A stretch of 13,603 nt of DNA. Origin: JBBDSJ01 sp040905025 (GTDB taxonomy: Bacteria; Pseudomonadota; Gammaproteobacteria; Methylohalomonadales; Methylohalomonadaceae). Below the pieces are notes generated by a model. It did not search any database and was not told the origin of the DNA. It saw only the letters and a program-made list of their open reading frames with translations. The stretch's first letter is position 1; every line of letters begins with the position of its first letter. The translations under genes were made by a program, and so were the position numbers. The stretch spans positions 1-13,603 of the forward strand of contig JBBDSJ010000005.1 of assembly GCA_040905025.1 (NCBI GenBank), read 5' to 3'. This document shows, piece after piece, positions 5,153 through 12,650 of the stretch.

Positions 5153-7099
5153 ATGCAATCCAGCTATAGAAAACTGTTCGCAATCGCGCTGATATCTGGC
5201 GCAGCATCCGGCAGCGCACTGGCGGATGCCGAATCGGCACGCCAGAACCTGCACAAACTCAACCTGCCGGACGGCTTCAACATTGATATCTACGCAGAAG
5301 TCCCCGGCGCCCGCTCAATGACACTGGGCCAATCGCATGGCACCGTGTTCGTCGGCACACGCACCAACAAGGTTTACGCCGTGGTCGACAAGAACAAGGA
5401 CCGCAAGGCCGATGAGGTCGTCACGATCCTGGATGATCTGAAAGTCGGCAATGGTGTCGCGATACATCAGGGTAATCTCTATGTCGCCGAACAACATCGC
5501 ATTGCGCGTTATGCGGCGCCGGGTTTTGATTTAAACCTGCCGTTTGCCGACATGCGTGAAGTGATCTACGAAGATCTGCCGGACAAGGGCCATCATGGCT
5601 GGCGTTACATTGCCTTTGGTCCGGACGACAAGCTCTATGTCACGGTCGGCGTGCCGTGCAATATCTGCGATCCGCAAGACATTGAGGCCACCATTATCCG
5701 CATGAACCCGGACGGCAGCGATGCTGAAGTGTTTGCACACGGCATCCGCAACTCTGTTGGCATGGACTTTCAGCCCGACAGCGGCACACTGTTTTTCACC
5801 GACAACAATACCGACATGATGGGTGATGACATTCCGCCGGGCGAACTCAACGCCGCACCGGAACAAGGCATGCATTTCGGTTTTCCGTACTATGCCGGCG
5901 GCAAGGAACGGCACAAGGACTGGGCCGACAAGCAGCCGCCACAGGAAGTCACCTTTCCTGAGGTCGAATTCCAGGCGCACACCGCCAATCTCGGTTTCAG
6001 GTTCTATACCGGCGACATGTTTCCGGCCGAATACAAAAACGACATCATCGTCGCCCAGCGCGGTTCCTGGAACCGTTCCGAGCCGGTCGGTTATCGCCTG
6101 AAACGTGTACGCTTCGATGACAAAGGTCAGGTCAGTGGTCATGAAGTGTTTATTGACGGCTGGCTGAAAGACGGCGAAGCCTGGGGCCGACCCGTTGACG
6201 TATTACAGTTACCGGACGGTTCACTGTTGATGTCGGATGACTATAACGGTGTCATCTACCGCATCAGTTATGACGAAGACAGCAGCACCGGCACAGCTGC
6301 TGCGGCCAGGGATGTCGCCAGCGAGGCAGTCACTGATCTGCAAATGCCGGAATCAGCGGTAGCACATCCGGACGGTCGCGTATTTGTCTCCGAGATCGGC
6401 GAGTTCGGCAAGGACGGTGACGGTAAAATCACGATCATTAATACCGATGGCAGCCGCTCAACGTTGACTGACGGTCTTGATGATCCGAAAGGTATCGATC
6501 TCTGGAACAATACGCTGTATGTCACCGACAACACCCGCGTGGTGAAAGTCACAGCAGATGGCAAAACATCGGTATTGGCCGCCGCGAATGCATTCCCGCA
6601 CAAACCGACCTTTCTGAATGATATTGAGATCGACGGCCAGGGGAATGTCTATGTCACCGACAGCGGCAACGATGACGGCGAAAAAAGTGGCATCTACAGG
6701 ATCACGCAAGACGGTGACGTCAGCAAGATCACCGGTACTCGTCATGATGCCGGACTGGTACGTCCAAACGGCTTGTTGCTGAATGGTCTTGGCCAACTGC
6801 TGGTTGCTGATTTCGGCAGCGGCAAACTGTTCACGCTCGACATTGCCGACGGCAAGTTAACGCCGGTCAATGACGGTTTGGGCAGTGCGGACGGTCTGGT
6901 ACGCGACAGCCGCGGTTATCTTTATGTCAGTGACTGGGGCAATGGCAAAGTCTGGCAACTGATTGAGCCGAAAGCCACGCCACAACTTGTCGGCGAAGGT
7001 TATCAGGCGGCCGCCGATATCGGTCTGAGTGCAGACGGCCGATACCTGCTGGTGCCCGACATGAAAGCCGGCGAGCTGCATTATCTGCCCATTCATTAA
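5153..7099 (+). CDS. Secreted PQQ-type sugar dehydrogenase fused to SMP-30/gluconolactonase-like propeller
   Basis: A 648-residue periplasmic protein with a Sec signal peptide (KLFAIALISG core, cleavage after Ala24). Residues about 35-373 resemble the L-sorbosone dehydrogenase/soluble PQQ glucose dehydrogenase propeller: GHHGWRYIAFGPD (His148, candidate base), a likely disulfide Cys169-Cys172 in PCNICDP, HGIRNSVGMDFQP, AQRGSWNRS, and RPVDV with Arg346. After a low-complexity linker (about 374-395) a second propeller follows with the SMP-30/gluconolactonase signature: Glu400 (PESAV), Asn489 (FLND), Asn539 (RPNG) and Asp580 (ADG), the usual metal site. One chain could oxidise an aldose to its lactone and then open it. 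TGGAGG precedes the ATG by 6 bases. The gap to the upstream gene is 45 bases and a strong terminator follows. The sugar and PQQ use are inferred. Each half is near normal family length. Confidence 0.82.
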   Translation: MQSSYRKLFAIALISGAASGSALADAESARQNLHKLNLPDGFNIDIYAEVPGARSMTLGQSHGTVFVGTRTNKVYAVVDKNKDRKADEVVTILDDLKVGNGVAIHQGNLYVAEQHRIARYAAPGFDLNLPFADMREVIYEDLPDKGHHGWRYIAFGPDDKLYVTVGVPCNICDPQDIEATIIRMNPDGSDAEVFAHGIRNSVGMDFQPDSGTLFFTDNNTDMMGDDIPPGELNAAPEQGMHFGFPYYAGGKERHKDWADKQPPQEVTFPEVEFQAHTANLGFRFYTGDMFPAEYKNDIIVAQRGSWNRSEPVGYRLKRVRFDDKGQVSGHEVFIDGWLKDGEAWGRPVDVLQLPDGSLLMSDDYNGVIYRISYDEDSSTGTAAAARDVASEAVTDLQMPESAVAHPDGRVFVSEIGEFGKDGDGKITIINTDGSRSTLTDGLDDPKGIDLWNNTLYVTDNTRVVKVTADGKTSVLAAANAFPHKPTFLNDIEIDGQGNVYVTDSGNDDGEKSGIYRITQDGDVSKITGTRHDAGLVRPNGLLLNGLGQLLVADFGSGKLFTLDIADGKLTPVNDGLGSADGLVRDSRGYLYVSDWGNGKVWQLIEPKATPQLVGEGYQAAADIGLSADGRYLLVPDMKAGELHYLPIH

Positions 7100-7129
7100 C
7101 ACAGGCAGCCGCAAAAGGCATATCAAATA

Positions 7130-7159
7130 AAAAACGCCGGGCATTTGCCCGGCGTTTTT
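7130..7159. terminator. Strong bidirectional rho-independent terminator
   Basis: An 8-bp GC stem (CGCCGGGC at 7135-7142 with GCCCGGCG at 7147-7154) and a 4-nt loop ATTT are flanked by a run of A on the left and T on the right, so each strand shows a stem followed by a T-tract. It lies 30 bases after the dehydrogenase/lactonase stop and 31 bases beyond the stop of the convergent phosphotransferase gene. It marks the end of both units. Confidence 0.95.
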
Positions 7160-7190
7160 ACTTGTTTGCTGGCAATCAAAACGCGCGCGG

Positions 7191-8663
7191 TTATAACGCC
7201 TGCTCAATACGTTCGCATAATGTCTTGATTATCTCGACTCGTGCAACCTTTTTATCGTTACCCGGCACGAGTGTCCACGGTGCATATGCTGTACTGGTGC
7301 GTTCTACCATGTCCGTGATGGCTTGCCCATAATCACTCCAGCGCTGGCGATTACGCCAGTCTTCTTCAGTAATCTTGTGTTGCTTCCACGGCGTAACTTC
7401 ACGTTCCCTGAAGCGACGCAATTGTTCTTCCGGCGTGATGTGAACCCAGAACTTGGCCAGTATAATCCCGTGTCGGTAGAGATGTTCTTCAAAGTCATTG
7501 ATCTCGCGGTAAGCACGTGACCACTGTTCAAGCGTCGCAAAACCTTCCACGCGTTCCACCAGTACTCGGCCATACCAGGAACGATCATAGAGGGTGATAT
7601 AACCGTCCATGGGCAAATGCCGCCAGAAGCGCCATAAATAATGATGCGCTTTTTCCTCATCGGTAGGCGCAGCAACTGATAACGCGCTGTAGATACGTGC
7701 ATCCATAGCTGCGGTGAGTCGGCGAATCGCGCCCCCTTTGCCGGCGGCATCCCAGCCTTCAAACAATGCCACCACCGATCGTTTTGCATTGTGTGCCTGC
7801 CAGCTCAGATCATGCAGACGATCCTGGTATTTTTTCAGTTGCTTGCGGTACTGCGGTTTTGCAAGACTTTTATCGACGTCGACACTATCAAACACGGACT
7901 TACCGCTTAGTGGTGCCGAGGTTTTGGCTTCCTTCTGCATTAACACGCCATTGCTGGCAGCCGCATCATACCGTGCCATGGCTTCCTTCAGACTCATCAA
8001 GATAACCTTGCCGGTCTTCAGATCGCGGTAGCGCCAATCTTCAGCATCAATCAGATGCCAGGGCGCATTACCGCTATCAGTCAAGCGGATAGCGCGCGCC
8101 GAGCTCGCAATAAATGTCTTGTAGTTTTTACCGTATCTTTTCAGGTATTTGTTGACGTGATTTTTTTTCTTGTCTTTGATGCGTTGTTGTTGCGCCTTTT
8201 GTGACAGGTGATACCAAAGCTTCACGACCAGCACGCCGTCGTCACACAGCATGCGCTCCAGCTGATCAATATGCCCCATTTCAGCGTCCAGCCGATCTTC
8301 GTCCCAGTCACCCATGGCGTGCCTGACAATTGGCCGGGTGTACCAGGATCCGAACATCACCGCCATGGCTCCGGCCGGTGGCATGGCACGCCAGAACCGC
8401 CACTGCGTCGGCCGCATGCGCTCTTCATCGGTTTCTTTCCAGAATGCATGATTACGGATGCCACGCGCATCCAGCCATTCATTCAGACGATTGACTACCT
8501 CACTTTTGCCCGCCCCTTCCACGCCGGAGATAATTACAATTACGGAAATGCCGCTGGTACGGATTGACTCCTGGGCATCAAGCAACTCAGTACGCAGATC
8601 CTGAACCTCTGCTTCAAACACTTTCTTGCTGATTTTTTTATTGAGTTCCACCGCTTCAAACAT
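7191..8663 (-). CDS. pap: Polyphosphate:AMP phosphotransferase, two-domain PPK2
   Basis: A 490-residue class II PPK2 made of two P-loop kinase domains, as in Pseudomonas and Acinetobacter PAP. It transfers phosphate from polyphosphate to AMP to form ADP. The C-terminal domain (about 270-490) is complete: Walker A FEGWDAAGKGG (303-310), lid segment PTDEEKAHHYLWRFWRHLP, YDRSWYGRVLVERVEGF (Asp360, Arg361) and ITEEDWRNR. The N-terminal domain keeps a Walker A-like SGVEGAGKS (46-54), but its equivalent of YDRSWYGR reads FGSWYTR, without the Asp-Arg pair, so it is probably non-catalytic, as known for the family. Longer starts exist (TTG 8720, ATG 8714, 8711). The ATG at 8663 was chosen because the protein then begins MFEAVELN like known PAPs and a GGGGGA site lies upstream. 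It may act as an ATP-recycling enzyme under stress. Confidence 0.9.
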   Translation of the reverse strand: MFEAVELNKKISKKVFEAEVQDLRTELLDAQESIRTSGISVIVIISGVEGAGKSEVVNRLNEWLDARGIRNHAFWKETDEERMRPTQWRFWRAMPPAGAMAVMFGSWYTRPIVRHAMGDWDEDRLDAEMGHIDQLERMLCDDGVLVVKLWYHLSQKAQQQRIKDKKKNHVNKYLKRYGKNYKTFIASSARAIRLTDSGNAPWHLIDAEDWRYRDLKTGKVILMSLKEAMARYDAAASNGVLMQKEAKTSAPLSGKSVFDSVDVDKSLAKPQYRKQLKKYQDRLHDLSWQAHNAKRSVVALFEGWDAAGKGGAIRRLTAAMDARIYSALSVAAPTDEEKAHHYLWRFWRHLPMDGYITLYDRSWYGRVLVERVEGFATLEQWSRAYREINDFEEHLYRHGIILAKFWVHITPEEQLRRFREREVTPWKQHKITEEDWRNRQRWSDYGQAITDMVERTSTAYAPWTLVPGNDKKVARVEIIKTLCERIEQAL

Positions 8664-8925
8664 GGTTGCGTCCCCCAAGTTAAAGTGAGCCTCCGGCCAT
8701 AGCTGCTTCATCATACTCAATAGTTGGCCTGACCGCCCGTCGGCTACAGGTGCATTGGATAACGCCCGGCCCAGGCGCCATAATACAAGCCCGTTCCGAC
8801 GTTTTAGTGGACACGATAGCGAAGCGGATAATGAAAATACCTGATCCTGGTCAATTCAACGTGCTGACAACCACAAAACCGGAGGCAATGACACTCCAGC
8901 CCGGGCCAAAACCGGAGCCTGTAGC
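8664..8925. promoter_or_regulatory. Divergent intergenic region between pap and the HAD gene
   Basis: These 262 bases must hold the promoters for both divergent genes. I find no convincing -35/-10 pair on either strand. The best fragments are GATAAT at 8827-8832 (plus) and a TATTAT on the minus strand near 8775-8785, both without a well-spaced -35. The 10-bp word AAAACCGGAG occurs twice (8875-8884 and 8908-8917); the second copy supplies the GGAG ribosome site of the HAD gene. No RNA gene is apparent. Confidence 0.4.
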
Positions 8926-9759
8926 ATGAGCCTGCTTAAAATTCCGCATGCGATCCCGAACACCGTCATCTTTGACTGGCATGCCACACTGGTAGATACC
9001 AAGGATGCGATGTACCGCGCCGTCGACGATGTCCTGCCGATTCTGGAAGAACACGGTCTGATTGAGCGGCTGGTCAAGCCGGGTGAGTCCAAAACACTGG
9101 AAGATGAGAAACTGGTTAAGTATGTACGCAAAAATGCACGGCTGCATCCGCGCATCAAATCCGAACGCAAGGTGTCACGCACGGACATCTTTGAAGTTCT
9201 TTTCAGCAAGAACGAGGAAGCCAAGGCGCTGGCACATAAATACTTTGATGAGTGTTATGGCAAGTATGCCGGGGTTGTTGAGCCATTCGAAGACGGTATC
9301 CGTGACAACCTGATCGAGTTACGCAGCCTGGGCATGAAGCTTGGCGTCATCTCCAATCGCAAACGCGAATACATGGAAAAGGAGATCCGGAATGTCGAGA
9401 ATGGCAGCTGGGTGCCATTGTTTGACACACTGACTTGCGGTGATGATGTGGCGCAGCGCAAGCCGGCACCGGACCTGATTCTGAAAGCACTGGATAATCT
9501 CGGTATGCCTGCCAGTACCGGTTGCTGGTATGTCGGCGACAGCACCACCGATGTGGTCGCGGCCAAACTTGCCGGCGTCACCGCCGTGTTCTACAACGGC
9601 GCCGGCTGGGATCGGCGCTGGATTGACAAGATTTTCCCGGAAACGGTAACGCATCCACATACGCCGGACACGATCATCAACCACTTCGATGAGTTGACCG
9701 AGATGGTTGCGTTATACCGGCATATTGATCTGGAGATTCACCCGATCAGGAGTCACTAA
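8926..9759 (+). CDS. HAD-superfamily hydrolase with altered motif I (Asp-Trp-His)
   Basis: A 277-residue cytoplasmic HAD-fold protein. Motif I is FDWHATLVD, with nucleophile Asp17 but His19 where most HAD phosphatases have a second Asp. Motif II is VISNRKR (Ser143), motif III is RKPAPD (Lys179) and motif IV is GDSTTD (Asp205, Asp209). The helical cap (about 25-125) is basic and lies between motifs I and II, so a C1 cap like phosphoglycolate phosphatases. It could hydrolyse a small phosphate ester or phosphonate-like substrate. The missing second Asp makes ordinary phosphatase chemistry uncertain. GGAG (8914-8917) is 8 bases before the ATG. It is divergent from pap and ends only 10 bases from the ggt stop. 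The substrate is unknown. Confidence 0.85.
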   Translation: MSLLKIPHAIPNTVIFDWHATLVDTKDAMYRAVDDVLPILEEHGLIERLVKPGESKTLEDEKLVKYVRKNARLHPRIKSERKVSRTDIFEVLFSKNEEAKALAHKYFDECYGKYAGVVEPFEDGIRDNLIELRSLGMKLGVISNRKREYMEKEIRNVENGSWVPLFDTLTCGDDVAQRKPAPDLILKALDNLGMPASTGCWYVGDSTTDVVAAKLAGVTAVFYNGAGWDRRWIDKIFPETVTHPHTPDTIINHFDELTEMVALYRHIDLEIHPIRSH

Positions 9760-9769
9760 CGGGTTGTAC

Positions 9770-11497
9770 TCAAGGGGCTTTCTCAGCACTGCCTTCGCCA
9801 CGCGGATCGCTCGCCGCAAACACCAGATTGGTCGGCTTATGCCACAGGATTGCCTGCATGTTGCCGTACATACGACCAATATCACTCAATTCATGGCCCA
9901 GGGATTTCAGCCCTGACTGCTCGGCGGCGGTTAATGCGGCCGGCTCATGCTGGATCACGTCCGGCAAGTATTGATGATGGTAGCGTGGCGTGGCAACCCA
10001 TTCGCGTGGCAGGCCACCGTTGGCAAATTCCAGTGCGCCCAGCATCACCATGCTGATGATGCGGCTGCCGCCCGGCGTGCCGAGGATCGCGACCTTGTCA
10101 GCCGTTTCCAGAAACGTCGGCGTCATGCTTGAAAGTGGCCGCTTGCCCGGTTCGATTTTATTCGCTTCATCACCGACCAGACCGTAGGCATTCGGTGCAC
10201 TGGGCTTGAGGGCGAAATCATCCAGCTCATTATTCAGCAGCACGCCGGTATCACCAGCGAGTATACCTGTACCGAACGGCAGGTTGATGCTGAGCGTCGC
10301 GGCAACACGATTGCCATCACGATCCAGTATGGAGAAGTGCGTCGTGTCTTCACCGATGCCGACAGAGGCTTCACCCGGTGGCAATTCAGCACTCGGCGTT
10401 GCCCGTTGCGGATCAATCCCGAGCGCCAGCCCTTCGGCATAGCGCTTGTCGAGCAGGCGTGTGACCGGCACGTCAACAAAGTCACTGTCACCCAGATAAA
10501 CGGCGCGATCACGGTAGGCGCGTTTCATGGCTTCCACCACCAGATGCTTGCGGCCGACACTGTCGAGTCCGCTCAGATCAAACTGTTCAAGTATATTCAG
10601 CGCCTGACCCATCACGATACCGCCGGACGATGGCGGCGGTGCCGAGACGATGCGTATATTGTGATACTGCGTGACTATCGGTGCGCGTTCGATCACGCGA
10701 TACTCGAGTAAATCCTCACGCGTCCAGTGGCCGCCGGCCAGGGTGACGCTTTGCGCCAGCCGATCAGCCAGCTTGCCCTGATAAAAACCGGCGGCACCCT
10801 GGTCGGCAATCGTCATTAACGTTGCCGCCAGCGCCGGCTGTTTGATGACATGGCCAGGTGGCGGAATATCATTATTGTGCAGAAAAACTTTTGCCGTTTC
10901 CGGATCCCGGCGCAACACTTCCAGCCGGTATCCCGCCAACCGCCGGTAGCGTTCCGTGACCGGAAAACCTTCGCGCGCATATTCAATAGCCGGCGCCAGC
11001 GTTGTCTGCAACGGCAGACGACCATACCGCGATGCCAGATGTTCAAGTGCCGCCGGAATACCGGGGATGCCTGCAGCCAGCGCACTGTTGATACTGATAT
11101 TCCGATCCAGATTGCCAGCTGTATCAAGGAAATCACGTTGGCGCGTCAGACGCGGTGCTGTTTCCCTGGCATCGAGCATGATTTGGTGGTTATCACGGGC
11201 GCGGTGCAATAAATAGAAACCACCACCACCAATACCGGAGCTGTATGGCTCGACGACTGCCAGTGTTGCCGTTACCGCAATCGCCGCATCAAATGCATTA
11301 CCGCCGGCCGCGAGGATATTGATGCCGACGGCTGTCGCCAGCGGCTGCGCGCTGGCAATGGCGGCTTCAGCGGGACTGTCTGCATGAACAGGCCACGGCA
11401 ACAATAACAACAGCCATAGTCTGCAAACTGTTTTTGTCAGGCGCCGGGCAGGCCGGTCATGTTTCAAGGTAGTAATAAACACAGGACTGTTACGCAT
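9770..11497 (-). CDS. ggt: Gamma-glutamyltranspeptidase precursor
   Basis: A 575-residue periplasmic enzyme precursor that removes the gamma-glutamyl group from glutathione and similar compounds. A hydrophobic signal (RLWLLLLLPWPVHADS, cleavage after about Ala39) follows a basic extension. Conserved features are GGNAFDAAIAV, GIGGGGF, Arg111 in LDARETAP (glutamate carboxylate binding), the autocatalytic site EDTTHFS with Thr385 as the new N-terminal nucleophile of the small subunit, NNELDDF, the lid region ending KRPLSSM (Ser456, Ser457), and LGTPGGSRI (473-480, oxyanion region). Length and motif order match E. coli Ggt. The ATG at 11497 has no clear Shine-Dalgarno; a GTG five codons in is another option. 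It follows coaD by 33 bases on the same strand and converges with the HAD gene. Glutathione recycling would suit a neighbourhood rich in thiol and electrophile functions, though that link is only positional. Confidence 0.93.
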   Translation of the reverse strand: MRNSPVFITTLKHDRPARRLTKTVCRLWLLLLLPWPVHADSPAEAAIASAQPLATAVGINILAAGGNAFDAAIAVTATLAVVEPYSSGIGGGGFYLLHRARDNHQIMLDARETAPRLTRQRDFLDTAGNLDRNISINSALAAGIPGIPAALEHLASRYGRLPLQTTLAPAIEYAREGFPVTERYRRLAGYRLEVLRRDPETAKVFLHNNDIPPPGHVIKQPALAATLMTIADQGAAGFYQGKLADRLAQSVTLAGGHWTREDLLEYRVIERAPIVTQYHNIRIVSAPPPSSGGIVMGQALNILEQFDLSGLDSVGRKHLVVEAMKRAYRDRAVYLGDSDFVDVPVTRLLDKRYAEGLALGIDPQRATPSAELPPGEASVGIGEDTTHFSILDRDGNRVAATLSINLPFGTGILAGDTGVLLNNELDDFALKPSAPNAYGLVGDEANKIEPGKRPLSSMTPTFLETADKVAILGTPGGSRIISMVMLGALEFANGGLPREWVATPRYHHQYLPDVIQHEPAALTAAEQSGLKSLGHELSDIGRMYGNMQAILWHKPTNLVFAASDPRGEGSAEKAP

Positions 11498-11530
11498 ACA
11501 AAATTGATTGGGCGGAAACTGAAATACTCA

Positions 11531-12034
11531 TCAGGATTTGGTCTGGGAGGGGACAACCTCAATACGTTCAACCAGCGCCTGTTTGACCGTCGGGTGAACA
11601 AATTCACTGGCATCACCGCCAAGACGGACGATTTCACGTACCAGACTCGATGAAATACAGTTGTATTGTTCAGCGGGCGTCAGGAACACGGTTTCAACTT
11701 CACTGTAGAGTTTGCGGTTCATGCCGGCCATCTGGAATTCATAGTCAAAGTCCGAGACGGCGCGCAAACCACGTATCAATACCGTCGCCCCCTGCTGCCG
11801 CGCCATCTCGACCACCAGCATTTCAAAACCGATGACTTCTATATCCGGATAATCGACCAGAGCCGCACGCGCGAGTGCCAGACGTTCATCAAGACTAAAG
11901 ACCGGCTGTTTGTTGCCACCGCTGGAGACGGCGAGCAAAACCCGATCGAACAGGCGTGCTGCCCGTTGAACAATATCGACATGGCCGTTGGTAATCGGAT
12001 CAAACGTACCGGGATAGACTGCGGTTATTTTCAT
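11531..12034 (-). CDS. coaD: Phosphopantetheine adenylyltransferase
   Basis: A 167-residue essential enzyme of coenzyme A synthesis. It joins ATP and 4'-phosphopantetheine to give dephospho-CoA and pyrophosphate. It shows the nucleotidylyltransferase signature GTFDPITNGH (9-18, with His18), IRGLRAVSDFDYEFQMAGMNR (substrate and ATP pocket) and ISSSLVREI (127-135). Residue 126 before ISSS is Cys instead of the common Phe, a mild variation. The length is normal for bacterial CoaD. The ATG overlaps the rsmD stop (ATGA), and GGAGGG just upstream gives a good ribosome site. Its pairing with rsmD is one of the most conserved in bacteria, which supports the assignment. Confidence 0.97.
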   Translation of the reverse strand: MKITAVYPGTFDPITNGHVDIVQRAARLFDRVLLAVSSGGNKQPVFSLDERLALARAALVDYPDIEVIGFEMLVVEMARQQGATVLIRGLRAVSDFDYEFQMAGMNRKLYSEVETVFLTPAEQYNCISSSLVREIVRLGGDASEFVHPTVKQALVERIEVVPSQTKS

Positions 12035-12633
12035 ACGCCCTCCGGCATTTGCAACAAAACCGCGCGGACCTGGCCGGCGCGGGTTTGCTTAATCTGCATC
12101 CATTGATCTGTTTCGGGCGGTACATCGTTGAGTGACGTTTCAACATAGACGCGGCCGCCTGTACGCAGCATAGCGTTAGAAGCGATCAAATCCAAACACT
12201 GCGGCAACAGATCAGTGCCAAACGGCGGGTCAAGAAAAATGATATCGAACGGATCCTGCGGCTGATTCAACCACCGCAGAGCATCGCTGCAGCGTACCTG
12301 CATCTGCGCGGCCTGCAAAACACTGACTTGCTCTTCGAGCGTGTGCACCAGGGCCGGATCGCGTTCCACCAGTACCACCCCGGCGGCACCGCGTGAAGCG
12401 GCTTCAAACCCCAGTGCGCCGCTACCGGCAAATAAATCCAGACAGCGGGCGCCCTGGATACAGTCCTGCAACCAGTTGAATAGTGCCTCACGCAGGCGAT
12501 CCGGCGTTGGCCGCAAACCGGGACGATCCGGCACCGGCAACTGGCGGCTGCGCCACTGACCGCCAATGATCCGGATACGGCCGGGACTTTTTTCCGGGTT
12601 TATGCCCCTGCCGCGATCTGAACGTTTTTTCAC
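12031..12633 (-). CDS. rsmD: 16S rRNA (guanine966-N2)-methyltransferase
   Basis: A 200-residue SAM-dependent methyltransferase that modifies G966 in helix 31 of 16S rRNA during 30S assembly. Visible motifs are RIIGGQWRSRQLPV near the N-terminus, RPTPDRLREALFNWL, the SAM-binding LDLFAGSGALGFE (65-77), the acidic strand end VLVERDP, and the catalytic DPPFGTD (135-141). The start is a GTG at 12633; no later start precedes the conserved RIIGG segment. The Shine-Dalgarno is weak, and the 17-base gap to the M16 peptidase stop suggests co-transcription. Its stop overlaps the coaD start by four bases. Confidence 0.95.
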   Translation of the reverse strand: MKKRSDRGRGINPEKSPGRIRIIGGQWRSRQLPVPDRPGLRPTPDRLREALFNWLQDCIQGARCLDLFAGSGALGFEAASRGAAGVVLVERDPALVHTLEEQVSVLQAAQMQVRCSDALRWLNQPQDPFDIIFLDPPFGTDLLPQCLDLIASNAMLRTGGRVYVETSLNDVPPETDQWMQIKQTRAGQVRAVLLQMPEGV

Positions 12634-12650
12634 AAGTCGGTATATCCGGG

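Noticed and set aside
5531..6142. 203-codon minus-strand frame inside the dehydrogenase/lactonase gene
   Set aside because: It is a shadow frame caused by high GC at third positions. The plus-strand protein has clear domains throughout.
7304..7789. 161-codon minus-strand frame within pap
   Set aside because: It lies in another frame of the same strand as a fully conserved PPK2 domain.
9740..9790. Terminator between the HAD and ggt genes
   Set aside because: The genes converge within 10 bases and I could not find a stable hairpin with a T-run there.
10816..11136. 106-codon minus-strand frame inside ggt
   Set aside because: It is an alternative frame within a conserved enzyme, with no motifs.
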